Source: Microcaldota archaeon
Lineage (GTDB): Archaea; Micrarchaeota; Micrarchaeia; Micrarchaeales; CABMGC01
Direction: 5' to 3'
Assembly: GCA_028867025.1 (NCBI GenBank)
Contig: JAGWHC010000001.1
Coordinates: 437,695 to 501,694 of the forward strand
Length of the DNA stretch: 64,000 nt
Shown here: piece by piece, positions 17,044 through 25,659 of the stretch
How the letters are laid out: each line of letters begins with the position of its first letter
How positions within the stretch are numbered: position 1 is the first letter of the stretch
Notes under the pieces: generated by a model
What the model was told of the DNA's origin: nothing
The model's input: the letters and a program-made list of their open reading frames with translations, nothing else
Database searches by the model: none
Position numbers and translations under genes: made by a program

Positions 17044-18777
17044 TTACCTGCTGAACAGCTTCAGCAGTGCATCGACACCCATTGTGTTTATCACATCCTC
17101 CTTACTCAGCCAGGCCCTTTTCGCAACACCGACCCCGTAGCGCATGTACTTGAAGTGGGAGATGCGGTGGGCGTCGCTGTCTATAGAAAACTTTAATCCG
17201 TACTTCTTGGCCTTCATCGCATTCTCGTCGTTGAGATCAAGCCTAGAGGGCTGCGCGTTTATCTCCATGACAACGCCGTTGTCCTTCGCGGCTTCGAACA
17301 CCTTGTCCATGTCCGCCTGTATTGGTTCCCTTTCGTTTATCAGCCTGCCTGTGGGATGGCCCAAAATGTCAATCTGTCCGCTGTTGAGCGCGTCCACTAT
17401 CCTTTTAGTCATCTTTTCCTTGGGGTCCTTCAGGCCGCTATGCACCGAAGCGAGCACGTAGTCCATCTCGTCGAGCGTTTTCTTGTTTATATCAAGCGAT
17501 CCGTCCTTGAGGATGTCCACTTCCCCGCTCTTGAGAAGCCGGAAGCCGTCTAACCTCCTGTTTGCCTTGTCTATCTCGTCGAATACCTTCATGTACCCCT
17601 TCTCGTCAAGCCCCCGGTTCATGTACTCGCTCTTCGAGTGGTCGGTGACCCCGACGTATCCCTTGCCCAGGCGCTTGGCTTCCGCTGCTATGTCCTCAAA
17701 CGAGTTCGAGCTGTCGCCGCTGTGCTTGCTGTGCACGTGCAGATCGCCCCTTATGTCGTCCAGCCTGACGAGCTTCGGGAGCTTGTGGTGAAGCGCAAGA
17801 TCGATCTCGCCCCTGTTCTCGCGCATCTCTGGCTCCATCCAGTCGAGGCCCAGGGTCTTGTACACCTGCTCCTCGTCCTCGCCCGCAGCGACGTTCTTGT
17901 TCTTCCTGTCAAAAAGCCCGTACTCGTTAAGCTTCAGGCCTTTCTTTATCGCTATCTCCCTGAGCTTGACGTTGTGGTCCTTGTTGCCCGTGAAGTACTG
18001 GAGCGCTGCTCCGAAGCTTGTCCTTTCAACGAGCCTGAAATCGCAGTTCAGCCCGATTTTCAGCCTAACCGAGGTCTTTGTGGGACCCTTGGCGATTACG
18101 CTGTCAACCTCCTGCATTGAGGTGATGAAGTCCATCACCTTCTGGCCCCTGCTTGAGATCAGGAGTATGTCCAGGTCGCCCACCGTCTCCCTCATCCTCC
18201 TCGTTGACCCGCCTATTATCGCCTTCTCCACGAGGTTCGACTTGAGGAGCTTGTCACTTATCGCCTCGGCCTCTGGCAGAGCAGTTCCCAGGAGCATCCT
18301 CCCGCCGCTGCTCTCCATGAACTCTATGCCTTTCTGTATCTGCGCCTCGCTTTGCTCGCCGAAACCCTCAAGATCCCTTATCTTGTGCTGCGCCAGCGCC
18401 TTCTTCAGGCCCTGTACGTCCTTCACTCCCAGGCTCTTGTAGAGCTTGAACGCCTTCTTGGCCCCCATCCCCTGTATCTTGGTGAGGTTAGTTATGTCCA
18501 GCGGGTACTTTTTCTTCAGCTTCTCGTACTTCGCTATCTTCCCGGTCTTTACGTACTCCTCGATGTGGCCCGCCATCGATTTGCCTATGCCCGGCAGTTC
18601 CATCAGCGCATCGGTGCCGCCCTTCTTGTATATCTCCGCAGCGTCCTCCTGAAGTCCGCCTATCGTTATCGCCGCCTTCCTGTAAGCAAGCACCTCGAAC
18701 CTGCTGTACTTCTCGCCCTCGAGCTCGAGCATGTCGGCTATCTCGTCGAACATCTCAGCAAGCGTCGAGTTAATCAT
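17044..18777 (-). CDS. polX: DNA polymerase X family with C-terminal PHP domain
   Basis: A 577-residue repair polymerase. Residues 1-150 are helix-hairpin-helix (LPGIGKSMAG, IQGMGAKKAF). The palm has GGSTRRMRETVGDLDILL with metal ligands DLD at 201-203 and a third Asp in CDFRL. The PHP domain from about 345 keeps its metal motifs: DLHVHSKHSGD, TDHS, GEVDIL, SVHSG, GHPTG, SDAH, so 3'-end processing should be intact. It fits gap-filling in base excision repair. It is convergent with gdhA. Confidence 0.96.
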   Translation of the reverse strand: MINSTLAEMFDEIADMLELEGEKYSRFEVLAYRKAAITIGGLQEDAAEIYKKGGTDALMELPGIGKSMAGHIEEYVKTGKIAKYEKLKKKYPLDITNLTKIQGMGAKKAFKLYKSLGVKDVQGLKKALAQHKIRDLEGFGEQSEAQIQKGIEFMESSGGRMLLGTALPEAEAISDKLLKSNLVEKAIIGGSTRRMRETVGDLDILLISSRGQKVMDFITSMQEVDSVIAKGPTKTSVRLKIGLNCDFRLVERTSFGAALQYFTGNKDHNVKLREIAIKKGLKLNEYGLFDRKNKNVAAGEDEEQVYKTLGLDWMEPEMRENRGEIDLALHHKLPKLVRLDDIRGDLHVHSKHSGDSSNSFEDIAAEAKRLGKGYVGVTDHSKSEYMNRGLDEKGYMKVFDEIDKANRRLDGFRLLKSGEVDILKDGSLDINKKTLDEMDYVLASVHSGLKDPKEKMTKRIVDALNSGQIDILGHPTGRLINEREPIQADMDKVFEAAKDNGVVMEINAQPSRLDLNDENAMKAKKYGLKFSIDSDAHRISHFKYMRYGVGVAKRAWLSKEDVINTMGVDALLKLFSR

Positions 18778-18921
18778 GTATAAAATTGCGCAGAGAACTA
18801 TTAAAAGATTTGACAGTCAGAGGATTTCCTTCGCCTAGGGGGTTAAATCCTGAACCAGAAGAAGATTGCAGACACAGGCTCTGGAATTGATGGCGTATTC
18901 GGCAACAGGCGCTCTGGAATA

Positions 18922-19698
18922 ATGAGGGAGCCGGCGTTTGAGCAGAAACCGGTTCTGGAAAAAAGGGGAAGCATACCTGCCGACCTTTTCGAGGCAACGG
19001 AACAGGTACTCCGAGAGGCCGGGGGTCGCGGAATCACTGTCAAGCTAATAGGCGGCATCGCCTTCAGATACGTTTGCCCAAGTTCGAGAGAGGGCAGCCT
19101 TGCCAGAAATAACAACGACATGGATCTCGTCGTGAAGAGAAAAGACGTCGGGAAACTTAGAAAGCTGATGGACTCGTTGGGCTACGAATACCCTCCGAGG
19201 GCCAACGTTCTCCACCCTGACCAGATTCTATATGAAGACAACAGAAACAGAAGACAGGTCGACATATTCGTCGATGGTTTCCAGATGTGCCACAGGTTCG
19301 ACTTCCGCAAGGGGCTCGAGGAGATGGGACCAACGCTTCCCATAACGGAACTTATAATGACGAAGCTTCAGATCGCTGAGATAACCCGCAAGGACATGCA
19401 GGATCTCGGGGCAGCATTCTACGATTTCAGGCTGAGCCAGGACAAAGGAAGCATACGCTACGACCAGATCGCAGGCATCACCTCCAGGAACTGGGGCATC
19501 TGGAAAGACTTTACAGACAATCTTGAGAGATTAAAGACTCAGATAGGCGAGATAGCCCCGGAGAAGGCAGACGCTGTTATCAAAAGGGCCAACGCCCTTC
19601 TTGGAGACATAGAGAAGCATCCAAAGAGCGTGAGCTGGAGGATAAGGGCGCAAATCGGGACGAGGCTGCCGTGGCACGAGTTGCCAGCAAGGCGATGA
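18922..19698 (+). CDS. Nucleotidyltransferase-fold protein (AbiEii-like)
   Basis: A 258-residue protein with KLIGGIAFRYVCPSS followed by NNDMDLVVKRKD: the GG…DxD layout of minimal/AbiEii-type nucleotidyltransferases, with a further Asp in RQVDIFVDGF. The C-terminal half is helical. No AbiEi antitoxin or other partner is adjacent, so a toxin role is not supported. The frame remains open for about 24 codons upstream of ATG 18922 without a standard start, so the N-terminus could be longer. Confidence 0.65.
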   Translation: MREPAFEQKPVLEKRGSIPADLFEATEQVLREAGGRGITVKLIGGIAFRYVCPSSREGSLARNNNDMDLVVKRKDVGKLRKLMDSLGYEYPPRANVLHPDQILYEDNRNRRQVDIFVDGFQMCHRFDFRKGLEEMGPTLPITELIMTKLQIAEITRKDMQDLGAAFYDFRLSQDKGSIRYDQIAGITSRNWGIWKDFTDNLERLKTQIGEIAPEKADAVIKRANALLGDIEKHPKSVSWRIRAQIGTRLPWHELPARR

Positions 19699-19741
19699 GA
19701 AAGTATTTTTATCCTTCTTCTCGTGTATAATACGTGGTAAA

Positions 19742-20782
19742 ATGTACGGAGGCGTCCCAGTTGAACCAACAGTAGGCACAATCCCTCAAGAGTTCGAGTT
19801 TTTCAAGCCCAAGATAGCCGTAGTCGGCGTCGGCGGCGGCGGAAACAACACCGTGCAGAGGCTGAGCCTCATGGACATCAAGGGCGCTGGACTGTTCGCC
19901 TTCAACACCGACGCGAAGCACCTAGGAATGCTTAACCCAAACATAACAAAGCTCATACTCGGCAAGGAGATAACACATGGTCTCGGAGCAGGAGGCTTCC
20001 CCGATATAGGTGAAAAGTCAGCAGAGTTGTCAAGAAACGAGATAGAGTTCCTGCTCAAAGATGCAAATCTTGTTTTCATCACTGCGGGAATGGGAGGCGG
20101 AACCGGAACCGGCGCGATGCCAGTGGTCTCAAGGATAGCGAAGGAAGCCGGAGCGATAGTGATAGGAATAGTGACACTGCCCTTCTCCCTGGAGAGGGTA
20201 AGACTCGAGACAGCAAGGAAAGGGGTGGAAAAGCTCAAGCAGAACCTTGACACAGTTGTCGTGATTGACAACCAGAAACTCGTGACCCTGTTCCCAAACC
20301 TGCCGATAGAGAAGACGTTTGCGCTTGCCGATGAGATAACCGCAAAGGCTGTGCGCGGCATAACAGAGACAATAACCCAGCCAAGCCTGATTAACCTCGA
20401 TTTCGCTGATGTGCGCACCATAATGTCTGCCGGAGGACTCGCCATGATAAGCGTCGGCATGGGGCAGGGATCAAACAAAGTCGATGATTCAGTGAACTCA
20501 ACTCTGAAGAACAAGCTTCTAGATGTTGACTACTCAAAGGCGAGCGGAGTACTGCTGCACATAATCGGCGGACCAGACCTCACACTTGGTGAGGCGAACG
20601 AGATAGCCACAAAGCTCACTGACAGAGTGGCGACAAACGCGAACGTCACATGGGGAGCAAGGCTTGATCAAGACTACATGGGCAAGGTCGAGATAATAGG
20701 AATATTCACTGGCGTGGGCGGATCATCCGTAATCGGAAGGGAGCCAAAAGACGAGAGCAGCTTTGGATTGGGAATGCTCTGA
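19742..20782 (+). CDS. ftsZ: Cell division GTPase FtsZ (second copy)
   Basis: A 346-residue FtsZ with VVGVGGGGNNTVQ at about 28-40, GGGTGTGA at 118-125 and the T7 loop NLDFADVRTIMSAGG. It is clearly a paralogue of the copy at 948 and more canonical in the T7 region. Many archaea need both FtsZ1 and FtsZ2, with different roles in ring assembly and constriction. TATA-like sequence about 30 nt upstream suggests a leaderless message. It is convergent with rad50, with only seven bases between stops. Confidence 0.96.
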   Translation: MYGGVPVEPTVGTIPQEFEFFKPKIAVVGVGGGGNNTVQRLSLMDIKGAGLFAFNTDAKHLGMLNPNITKLILGKEITHGLGAGGFPDIGEKSAELSRNEIEFLLKDANLVFITAGMGGGTGTGAMPVVSRIAKEAGAIVIGIVTLPFSLERVRLETARKGVEKLKQNLDTVVVIDNQKLVTLFPNLPIEKTFALADEITAKAVRGITETITQPSLINLDFADVRTIMSAGGLAMISVGMGQGSNKVDDSVNSTLKNKLLDVDYSKASGVLLHIIGGPDLTLGEANEIATKLTDRVATNANVTWGARLDQDYMGKVEIIGIFTGVGGSSVIGREPKDESSFGLGML

Positions 20783-20789
20783 TTTTTAG

Positions 20790-22802
20790 CTAGTAGGCCT
20801 CAACCAACGTGCCCCCGCTTTCCTCCTTGTTTCTCGAAAGTACGTAGATTCTGGCGTTGACAGCCTGCTTCAGCATCTCGTCGTGCGTTATTATGAAAAC
20901 CTGCTCCACCAGCCTGGGCAGCACCTCGTTTATCGCCTTCACGAACTTGCTCAGGCCCTGCTGGTCTATGTTGTGCGTCGGCTCATCGAGTATTATCCAC
21001 CTGAGGTTTGGCACTAGCACAAGCGCGAAGGCGACCCGCATCGCAAGGCATGCGACGCTCTTCTCTCCACCGCTTGCTATGGTGTCGACGCTCGCCCAGC
21101 CGCTGTTCTCCTCTCGAGCTGTCTTCACTTTCAGCACGTAATCCTCGGCCGTCGGCTCCAACAGCAGTCCCTGGTAGTCTCCATAAGGGTAAAGCTCCGG
21201 CCATATCTCCTGCATTATCTCGTTTATCGAGCCTATGAGCCTCGTGCGCAGTACCGTCTGCGTTTCGGCCAAAGCCTCCTTGAACTTGACCAGGTTTTCA
21301 GCAGTTTTCTTCTTGTTCTTGACGTCATCCTGCATGCTGTCTATGGTTTCTATCTCCTTCTTCTTCTCCTCAACCCGTGCCATCTTTTCCTTCTCGGAAG
21401 CCTCACTCATGTCGAGCTTGGTGGTAAGCTCCTTAACCTTTACGTTCAGTTGCGTGAACTCTTTCTGCAGTTTGTCTATGCTTTTCTCATCGATTTCTAT
21501 CCTGCCTAATTCCTGCTCTTTCTCTTTGAGCACCTTCCCTGATCTCTCCTTGTCGGAAACATAACCTTCAAGTCGCTGGACAGTTTCCCTCTCCGTCTCC
21601 AACTTTGCCAGTGATTCTCTCGCTTTAGAGACAGCGTCGCTCATCTCCTCTTTCTTCCTCTTCAGTTTGAGGTTCTCATCCTTCGCGTTCTTAGCCTGCT
21701 CTTCAATCTTGCTTATCAGCGAGATCTTTTCTTCAACTATCCTCTTCCTAATCTCCTCGGACAGTTCCCTTTCGCATACTGGGCACCTGCTGAGATGCTT
21801 CTCCAGCTCAGCAAGCCATTTCTGCTGTTCATTCCTGCCTGCTACAAAGTGGGCCATTTCTTCGAATGCCTTCTTCTCTTGCTCCTCAGCCTTTTTTTCC
21901 TCAGCAACGAGGGATTCGAGACCCTTCTTCTTCCCAGATAGCGTCTTTTCCAGAGTCGCCATGTCTGCGACTCCCTTTTTCTTTATCTTATCAATCTCTT
22001 TTTCTACGGTTTCGATCTTGCTTTTCAGTTCAGCAATCTCCCTGGCAAGGGAGATTCTCTTATTGTATAATTCCTTTGTTTTTGACAGCTCTTTCTCAAA
22101 ATTTTCTTTCTTCGTCTCTTGAACTTCGAGCTCCTTCATGAACTCTTTTCTTTCATTGGCCACCTTTTCGACTTCTTCGAGGAGCGCCTTGTGCTGTTCC
22201 CTGAGCTTCTTCACATCAAACGCAGCTATTGCCCTCTCGCTTTCCGAGACAATGTCCTTTATCCTGTTTATCAGCGAAGTAGCATTCTCCTGTGCTGTGG
22301 CGAACTTGTCGAGGCCAAGGAGCTCGTCGATCTGCTTCTTACGCTCCGCTGGCCTCAGTTCCAGGAAATAGGTGAGCCTGTTCTGCTCCGAGTAGATTGC
22401 CCTGGAGAATAGGTCGTAGTCTACCTTCAGTATGCGCTCCACCTCCTCGTTAACCCTTTGAGGCTGCGATTGCAGGTATGCCCCATCCTTTGATATGGTA
22501 GCCTTTGTAGAACCGCTTAGCTCCAGGCTTCTCTGTATAGCGTATGATGAGCCATCTATTCCGAACTCGAGATTCACGCTTGCGCTTTTTTCCTGCGCAG
22601 GTCTATTCATTATTATCTCATCGACAGCCACGCGTCTGTGCTGTATGGCCGGATACGTGCCGAAAAGCGCAAACGATATTGCGTCCATTATGCTGCTCTT
22701 GCCTGCGCCCATCTGGCCCAGCAGTATGTTCGTGCCGCGGGTAAAGCTAAGCTTCGTATTCTTGTGAGTCTTCCAGTTCCTGAGCTCAATGGAATCAATC
22801 AT
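20790..22802 (-). CDS. rad50: DNA double-strand break repair ATPase Rad50
   Basis: A 670-residue SMC-like ATPase. Walker A is GQMGAGKSSIMDA, and the C-terminal half has the signature ASGGEKSVACLAMR and Walker B (LRWIILDEPTHNID). Long heptad coils flank the zinc hook CPVC near residue 340. It is shorter than typical archaeal Rad50 (about 850-900), the difference being in the coils. Its partner Mre11 usually sits next to it but is absent here; aEF1B lies upstream instead. Confidence 0.95.
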   Translation of the reverse strand: MIDSIELRNWKTHKNTKLSFTRGTNILLGQMGAGKSSIMDAISFALFGTYPAIQHRRVAVDEIIMNRPAQEKSASVNLEFGIDGSSYAIQRSLELSGSTKATISKDGAYLQSQPQRVNEEVERILKVDYDLFSRAIYSEQNRLTYFLELRPAERKKQIDELLGLDKFATAQENATSLINRIKDIVSESERAIAAFDVKKLREQHKALLEEVEKVANERKEFMKELEVQETKKENFEKELSKTKELYNKRISLAREIAELKSKIETVEKEIDKIKKKGVADMATLEKTLSGKKKGLESLVAEEKKAEEQEKKAFEEMAHFVAGRNEQQKWLAELEKHLSRCPVCERELSEEIRKRIVEEKISLISKIEEQAKNAKDENLKLKRKKEEMSDAVSKARESLAKLETERETVQRLEGYVSDKERSGKVLKEKEQELGRIEIDEKSIDKLQKEFTQLNVKVKELTTKLDMSEASEKEKMARVEEKKKEIETIDSMQDDVKNKKKTAENLVKFKEALAETQTVLRTRLIGSINEIMQEIWPELYPYGDYQGLLLEPTAEDYVLKVKTAREENSGWASVDTIASGGEKSVACLAMRVAFALVLVPNLRWIILDEPTHNIDQQGLSKFVKAINEVLPRLVEQVFIITHDEMLKQAVNARIYVLSRNKEESGGTLVEAY

Positions 22803-22870
22803 CAGACCCCCAAACTGACTTCAAGTAGACATCGCTTCTTAACTATATAACCCTTTCCAGAAAAGGAGCC

Positions 22871-23116
22871 TCACGTCAGGCTCTCCTCAACTATCTCGAC
22901 CTCGTTCACTCCCGGTATTTTCTTGAGCTGCTCCTCAATCACCGAGCTGCCCATCGAGTCGTCATGTATGAAAAGCACCTTTATCGTCTTTATCCCGAAA
23001 GCAACGTCCTCGAGCTGCGAGCCCTTCGGCTTCAGCCTGTCAGTTATCTCCTTCCTCACCTGCTCCTCCTTGCCTTCCTGCGTGTAGACGCGGAAAAGCA
23101 CGGCAACGTTGCCCAT
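22871..23116 (-). CDS. ef1b: Translation elongation factor aEF1B (EF-1beta)
   Basis: An 81-residue exchange factor for aEF1A with the family's small alpha-beta fold (VLFRVYTQEGKEE, IKTIKVLFIHDDSMGSS, VNEVEIVEESL). It starts at ATG 23116, which overlaps by one base the stop of the upstream zinc-ribbon gene (TGATG), so the two are translationally coupled. The zinc-ribbon and aEF1B pairing is common in archaea. Confidence 0.94.
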   Translation of the reverse strand: MGNVAVLFRVYTQEGKEEQVRKEITDRLKPKGSQLEDVAFGIKTIKVLFIHDDSMGSSVIEEQLKKIPGVNEVEIVEESLT

Positions 23117-23283
23117 CAAGGTCCCTCAAATCCGCACTCCTTGCACCTGTACTTGTTGTACGTCTCCCTGCACTGCTTGCAGCGCACTATGGTGCTCTTC
23201 CCGCAGCTGGGGCACTTGAATTCTGTGTACGCCGAGGTGAGCCTGCCGCACGAGACGCATACTTTTCCTGCTAGTGGTGCTAT
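23116..23283 (-). CDS. Zn-ribbon translation-associated protein (COG2888-like), probable ATA start
   Basis: A 55-residue protein with four CxxC pairs: VCVSCGRLT, KCPSCGKS, RCKQCRE and RCKECGFEGP. The ending CGFEGP and the spacing match the small archaeal zinc-finger protein usually encoded beside aEF1B. There is no ATG, GTG or TTG before the first CxxC; the only GTG in frame lies mid-protein. GTGAT at 23287-23291 sits three bases before ATA 23283, the spacing used for ATG elsewhere. A missing A in the run of four would instead restore GTG at 23291. Confidence 0.75.
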   Translation of the reverse strand: MAPLAGKVCVSCGRLTSAYTEFKCPSCGKSTIVRCKQCRETYNKYRCKECGFEGP

Positions 23284-23286
23284 TTT

Positions 23287-23291
23287 ATCAC
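23287..23291 (-). promoter_or_regulatory. Shine-Dalgarno GTGAT before the ATA start of the Zn-ribbon gene
   Basis: On the minus strand GTGAT is followed by AAA and then ATA. The distance equals that at eS4 and uL14. Confidence 0.4.
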
Positions 23292-23343
23292 TTCAAAGAA
23301 GCGAGAATCTTATTAATAAAGCAAGATATATAAAAGCACACGA

Positions 23344-23418
23344 GGGCACGTGGTGTAACTTGGATAGCACGGCAGCTTGCGGAGCTGTTGGTTGCGGGTT
23401 CAAATCCCGCCGTGCCCG
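23344..23418 (+). tRNA. tRNA-Arg (anticodon GCG)
   Basis: Acceptor gggcacg pairs with cgtgccc. The D-arm is gtgt/gcac. The anticodon stem gcagc/gctgt encloses ttgcgga, giving anticodon GCG, which reads CGC and CGU. The T-arm is gcggg-ttcaaat-cccgc. TATA-like tattaataa about 26 nt upstream fits a promoter. No intron is seen. Confidence 0.93.
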
Positions 23419-23430
23419 TACTGGCATAAA

Positions 23431-23973
23431 ATGAGAAACAAACAGAAGCCGAAATTCACTGTCAGGGACCCGAAAAGAAGCGATCTAAGGGACCTACTGT
23501 CAAATTACCTCCAGATGCAGAAGGAGATAAAAACAAATCCCTATATCGGCATACCTCTTTCTGGCCAAAGGCCAACACTGAAAAAAGAAAGGAAATGGCT
23601 GAATGAACTTCTCAAGAAGATTAAAAAGGGCAAAGCAGTGGTGACTGTGGCCGAGGTAGACGGGCATGTGGTTGGAATGTGCGACATAACCTCCGAAAGC
23701 AGCCCGGAGGCGAAACATACGGGGACCCTCGGGATACTCGTAAAGAAAGAATATAGGTCAATGGGAATAGGGACGGCTCTGATGGAAAGCTCATTGAAAA
23801 AGGCAAGGAAGAAGTACAGCATGATAAAACTTGATGTTTTCGGATTCAACAGGGGAGCGAAAAGGCTATACAAAAGGCTTGGGTTCAAGGTTTATGGCGT
23901 TCTCCCAGAAGCCTTCATCAGGGGCAAGAAACTCAAGATAGATAAAGTAATGATGTATTTGAAGTTTGATTGA
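23431..23973 (+). CDS. GNAT-family N-acetyltransferase
   Basis: A 180-residue acetyltransferase. The beta strand and acetyl-CoA loop are LGILVKKEYRSMGIGTALME (R/Q-x-x-G-x-G/A as RSMGIG), followed by the family's C-terminal FNRGAKRLYKRLGFK. The start is ATG 23431, thirteen bases after the tRNA-Arg gene, so the two may be cotranscribed. The substrate is unknown; RimI-like protein or a polyamine are possibilities. Confidence 0.85.
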   Translation: MRNKQKPKFTVRDPKRSDLRDLLSNYLQMQKEIKTNPYIGIPLSGQRPTLKKERKWLNELLKKIKKGKAVVTVAEVDGHVVGMCDITSESSPEAKHTGTLGILVKKEYRSMGIGTALMESSLKKARKKYSMIKLDVFGFNRGAKRLYKRLGFKVYGVLPEAFIRGKKLKIDKVMMYLKFD

Positions 23974-24139
23974 GCGGTAACGTGTGTGAAGCCTCTGCCG
24001 TTCCTCGAATAAGTTCAATCTTGTCCTCGGACTCCTACAAAAGTCGAAGTGCTTCGTCAAAAACAAAAGCCGTTCGTCAAAACGCATCCCTGCCTCAAGC
24101 CTTTTAAAAGAGGCGTAGCTGCAAGTGTAAAAAGATGTT

Positions 24140-24331
24140 ATGGCGCTAAGACAGATGAGAAGCGGGTCACCCAAGGTAGAAGACGGCAAGCAGAGGATCT
24201 TCCTTATAGGTGGAGCTTCTGCAGACGTGCCTCGTGAAATCCTAGAAAAAATCGCGAGAGATAGGAGGGAGTCCAAAGAAGTCGAGCGCGGGCGCAACGC
24301 TCCTGACGGTTTCAGACCAGGCACAGACTAA
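24140..24331 (+). CDS. Small hypothetical protein
   Basis: A 63-residue charged protein (RIFLIGGASADVPREILEKI is its only hydrophobic part) with no recognised family. The support is a TATA-like ctttta about 33 nt before ATG 24140, fitting a leaderless message, and a lack of competing genes. Coding status is uncertain. Confidence 0.4.
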   Translation: MALRQMRSGSPKVEDGKQRIFLIGGASADVPREILEKIARDRRESKEVERGRNAPDGFRPGTD

Positions 24332-24369
24332 TCCTTAACCTGCAGTAACCGCACGCTATATTATCTTGT

Positions 24370-24397
24370 TAAAGAAAAAAGAGGGGCATGAAGCCCC
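24370..24397 (-). terminator. Hairpin plus T-run ending the gene at 24406
   Basis: Read on the minus strand, ggggc-ttcat-gcccc is a five-pair stem followed by tctttttt, just past the stop of the small basic gene. This looks like an intrinsic terminator, which is unusual in archaea. Confidence 0.45.
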
Positions 24398-24405
24398 AAA
24401 TAAAT

Positions 24406-24630
24406 TTACCTCCTTCCTCTCCTGTTCATCTTTGCCCTGGCAACATAGCCGGACTTGTCGATGAAGTAGAGGTATCCCTCCGCCCTGCTTACTTTTTCTG
24501 TTCCTACTCTCGCCTTTCTTCCGCGCGAGTTGGTCTTCATGGGCGTCCTCCACACATAGCCATCCTTACCTAGATAGTAGAGATAGCCGTCTTCTCTGTC
24601 AACCCTTTCTCGGGTCATTCTTTCAGCCAT
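24406..24630 (-). CDS. Small basic protein with two GYLYYxxKxGYV repeats
   Basis: A 74-residue basic protein built from two copies of one motif: DGYLYYLGKDGYVWRTPMK and EGYLYFIDKSGYVARAKMN, each preceded and followed by Arg/Lys-rich segments. It looks like two beta-hairpins that may bind nucleic acid, but no named family is recognised. ATG 24630 follows ggtga; a TATA-like tataaaagg at 24660-24670 lies upstream. The hairpin terminator follows the stop. Confidence 0.65.
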   Translation of the reverse strand: MAERMTRERVDREDGYLYYLGKDGYVWRTPMKTNSRGRKARVGTEKVSRAEGYLYFIDKSGYVARAKMNRRGRR

Positions 24631-24759
24631 TAGTTCACCGATGATAAAATGCGAGTGCATCCTTTTATATCTATCGTCGATTTGTCGAGAGCAAAATACA
24701 CGATTGGCGCATCGTAGACCTCTCTTTTTATACTTTTCATGCATAAAGCGTCTGATTGG

Positions 24760-25494
24760 ATGATCGAGATAGTTCTGCACGGCGACCAGAACCTGAAGGG
24801 TTACACGCTTATAGAGGGCTTTCCGGGAGCAGGGCTCGTGGGGCCGATGGCGGCAAGCTACATGATAGAGAAGCTTGGCATGAAAGGCATAGGGCACATA
24901 GAGAGCGACCTCTTCCCTCCAATCGCCGCTGTACACGACGGCGAGCCGATGCACACCGCCAGGATATACGCTGACACGAAAAACAAGCTGGTTGTCGTGC
25001 TGTCAGAGTTCACTATCCCGCAGAGCGTCGTTTACCAGCTGGCCAACGAACTGCTTTCGTTCGTCAGAAAGAACGGGATTAAGGAGATAGTGTCGATAGG
25101 CGGCATGCCTTCCCAGAAACCATCAGAAACGGCATATGTGATATCGTCAAACGCTGAGCTGTCGAAGAGGGCCGTGAAGCTGGGGCTGAAGCCTGTGAAG
25201 GAGGGCGTTATCGCAGGAGTGAGCGCGCTCCTCATAACTGGAGGGAAGGGATTCGACATACCGACCCTTGACGTCCTCGTGGAGGTGAACCCGGTCATAA
25301 TGGACCCGAAGTACGCAGAAGTGGCGATAGGCGGCCTCAGCAAGCTGCTTGGCATCGAGATAGACACAAAGGAGCTCGAGAACGAGGCGAAGGAAGTGGA
25401 AGCCAGGGTGAGGGAGATGGTCAAGCAGGCAAAGTCGTCGCACGAGCACTACGACAAGGCAACAGAGGAAGTGGGTCCGCCTTCGTACGCATAA
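24760..25494 (+). CDS. PAC2-family proteasome assembly chaperone
   Basis: About 244 residues. GYTLIEGFPGAGLVGPMAASY, then IGHIESDLFPPIAAVHDGEP and the central SIGGMPSQ are typical of the archaeal PAC2 (PbaB/COG2047-like) family that helps assemble the 20S core. The C-terminal 40 residues are a charged helix. Start is either ATG 24739 or ATG 24760; the TATA-like tttttatac at 24722-24731 favours 24760 as near-leaderless. Confidence 0.85.
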   Translation: MIEIVLHGDQNLKGYTLIEGFPGAGLVGPMAASYMIEKLGMKGIGHIESDLFPPIAAVHDGEPMHTARIYADTKNKLVVVLSEFTIPQSVVYQLANELLSFVRKNGIKEIVSIGGMPSQKPSETAYVISSNAELSKRAVKLGLKPVKEGVIAGVSALLITGGKGFDIPTLDVLVEVNPVIMDPKYAEVAIGGLSKLLGIEIDTKELENEAKEVEARVREMVKQAKSSHEHYDKATEEVGPPSYA

Positions 25495-25542
25495 TCCGCT
25501 GTCGTCTAGGATTATAAATAGTAGCGCCAATAATAGCGTTGT

Positions 25543-25644
25543 GCAGGGGTGGCAGAGTCTGGAATGGCGTCAGCCACGGAAAATGCGCGGGACTTAAGAT
25601 CCCGTGGCCTAGTGCCTTCGAGAGTTCAAATCTCTCCCCCTGCA
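25543..25644 (+). tRNA. tRNA-Leu (anticodon TAA) with a D-loop insert, probable intron
   Basis: Acceptor gcagggg pairs with cccctgc; the anticodon arm is cggga-cttaaga-tcccg (TAA). There is a class II variable arm and T-arm gagag-ttcaaat-ctctc. The D-arm (25552-25586) is 35 nt instead of about 16-18. The extra piece folds as TCTG/CGGA and TGGC/GCCA helices separated by the three-base bulge GAA, with AAA after CGGA. That is close to the bulge-helix-bulge motif cut by archaeal splicing endonuclease. A GGAA direct repeat (25561, 25578) brackets 17 nt; the symmetric BHB cut gives 19 nt. Confidence 0.85.
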
Positions 25645-25659
25645 ATCTGCGGTGAAGCA

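Noticed and set aside
17638-18442. Plus-strand frames opposite polX
   Set aside because: They lack any domain, and PolX is complete with all catalytic residues.
25543-25644. tRNA-Leu as a pseudogene because of its long D-arm
   Set aside because: All stems pair fully and removal of a 17-19 nt insert restores a normal tRNA, so an intron is more likely.
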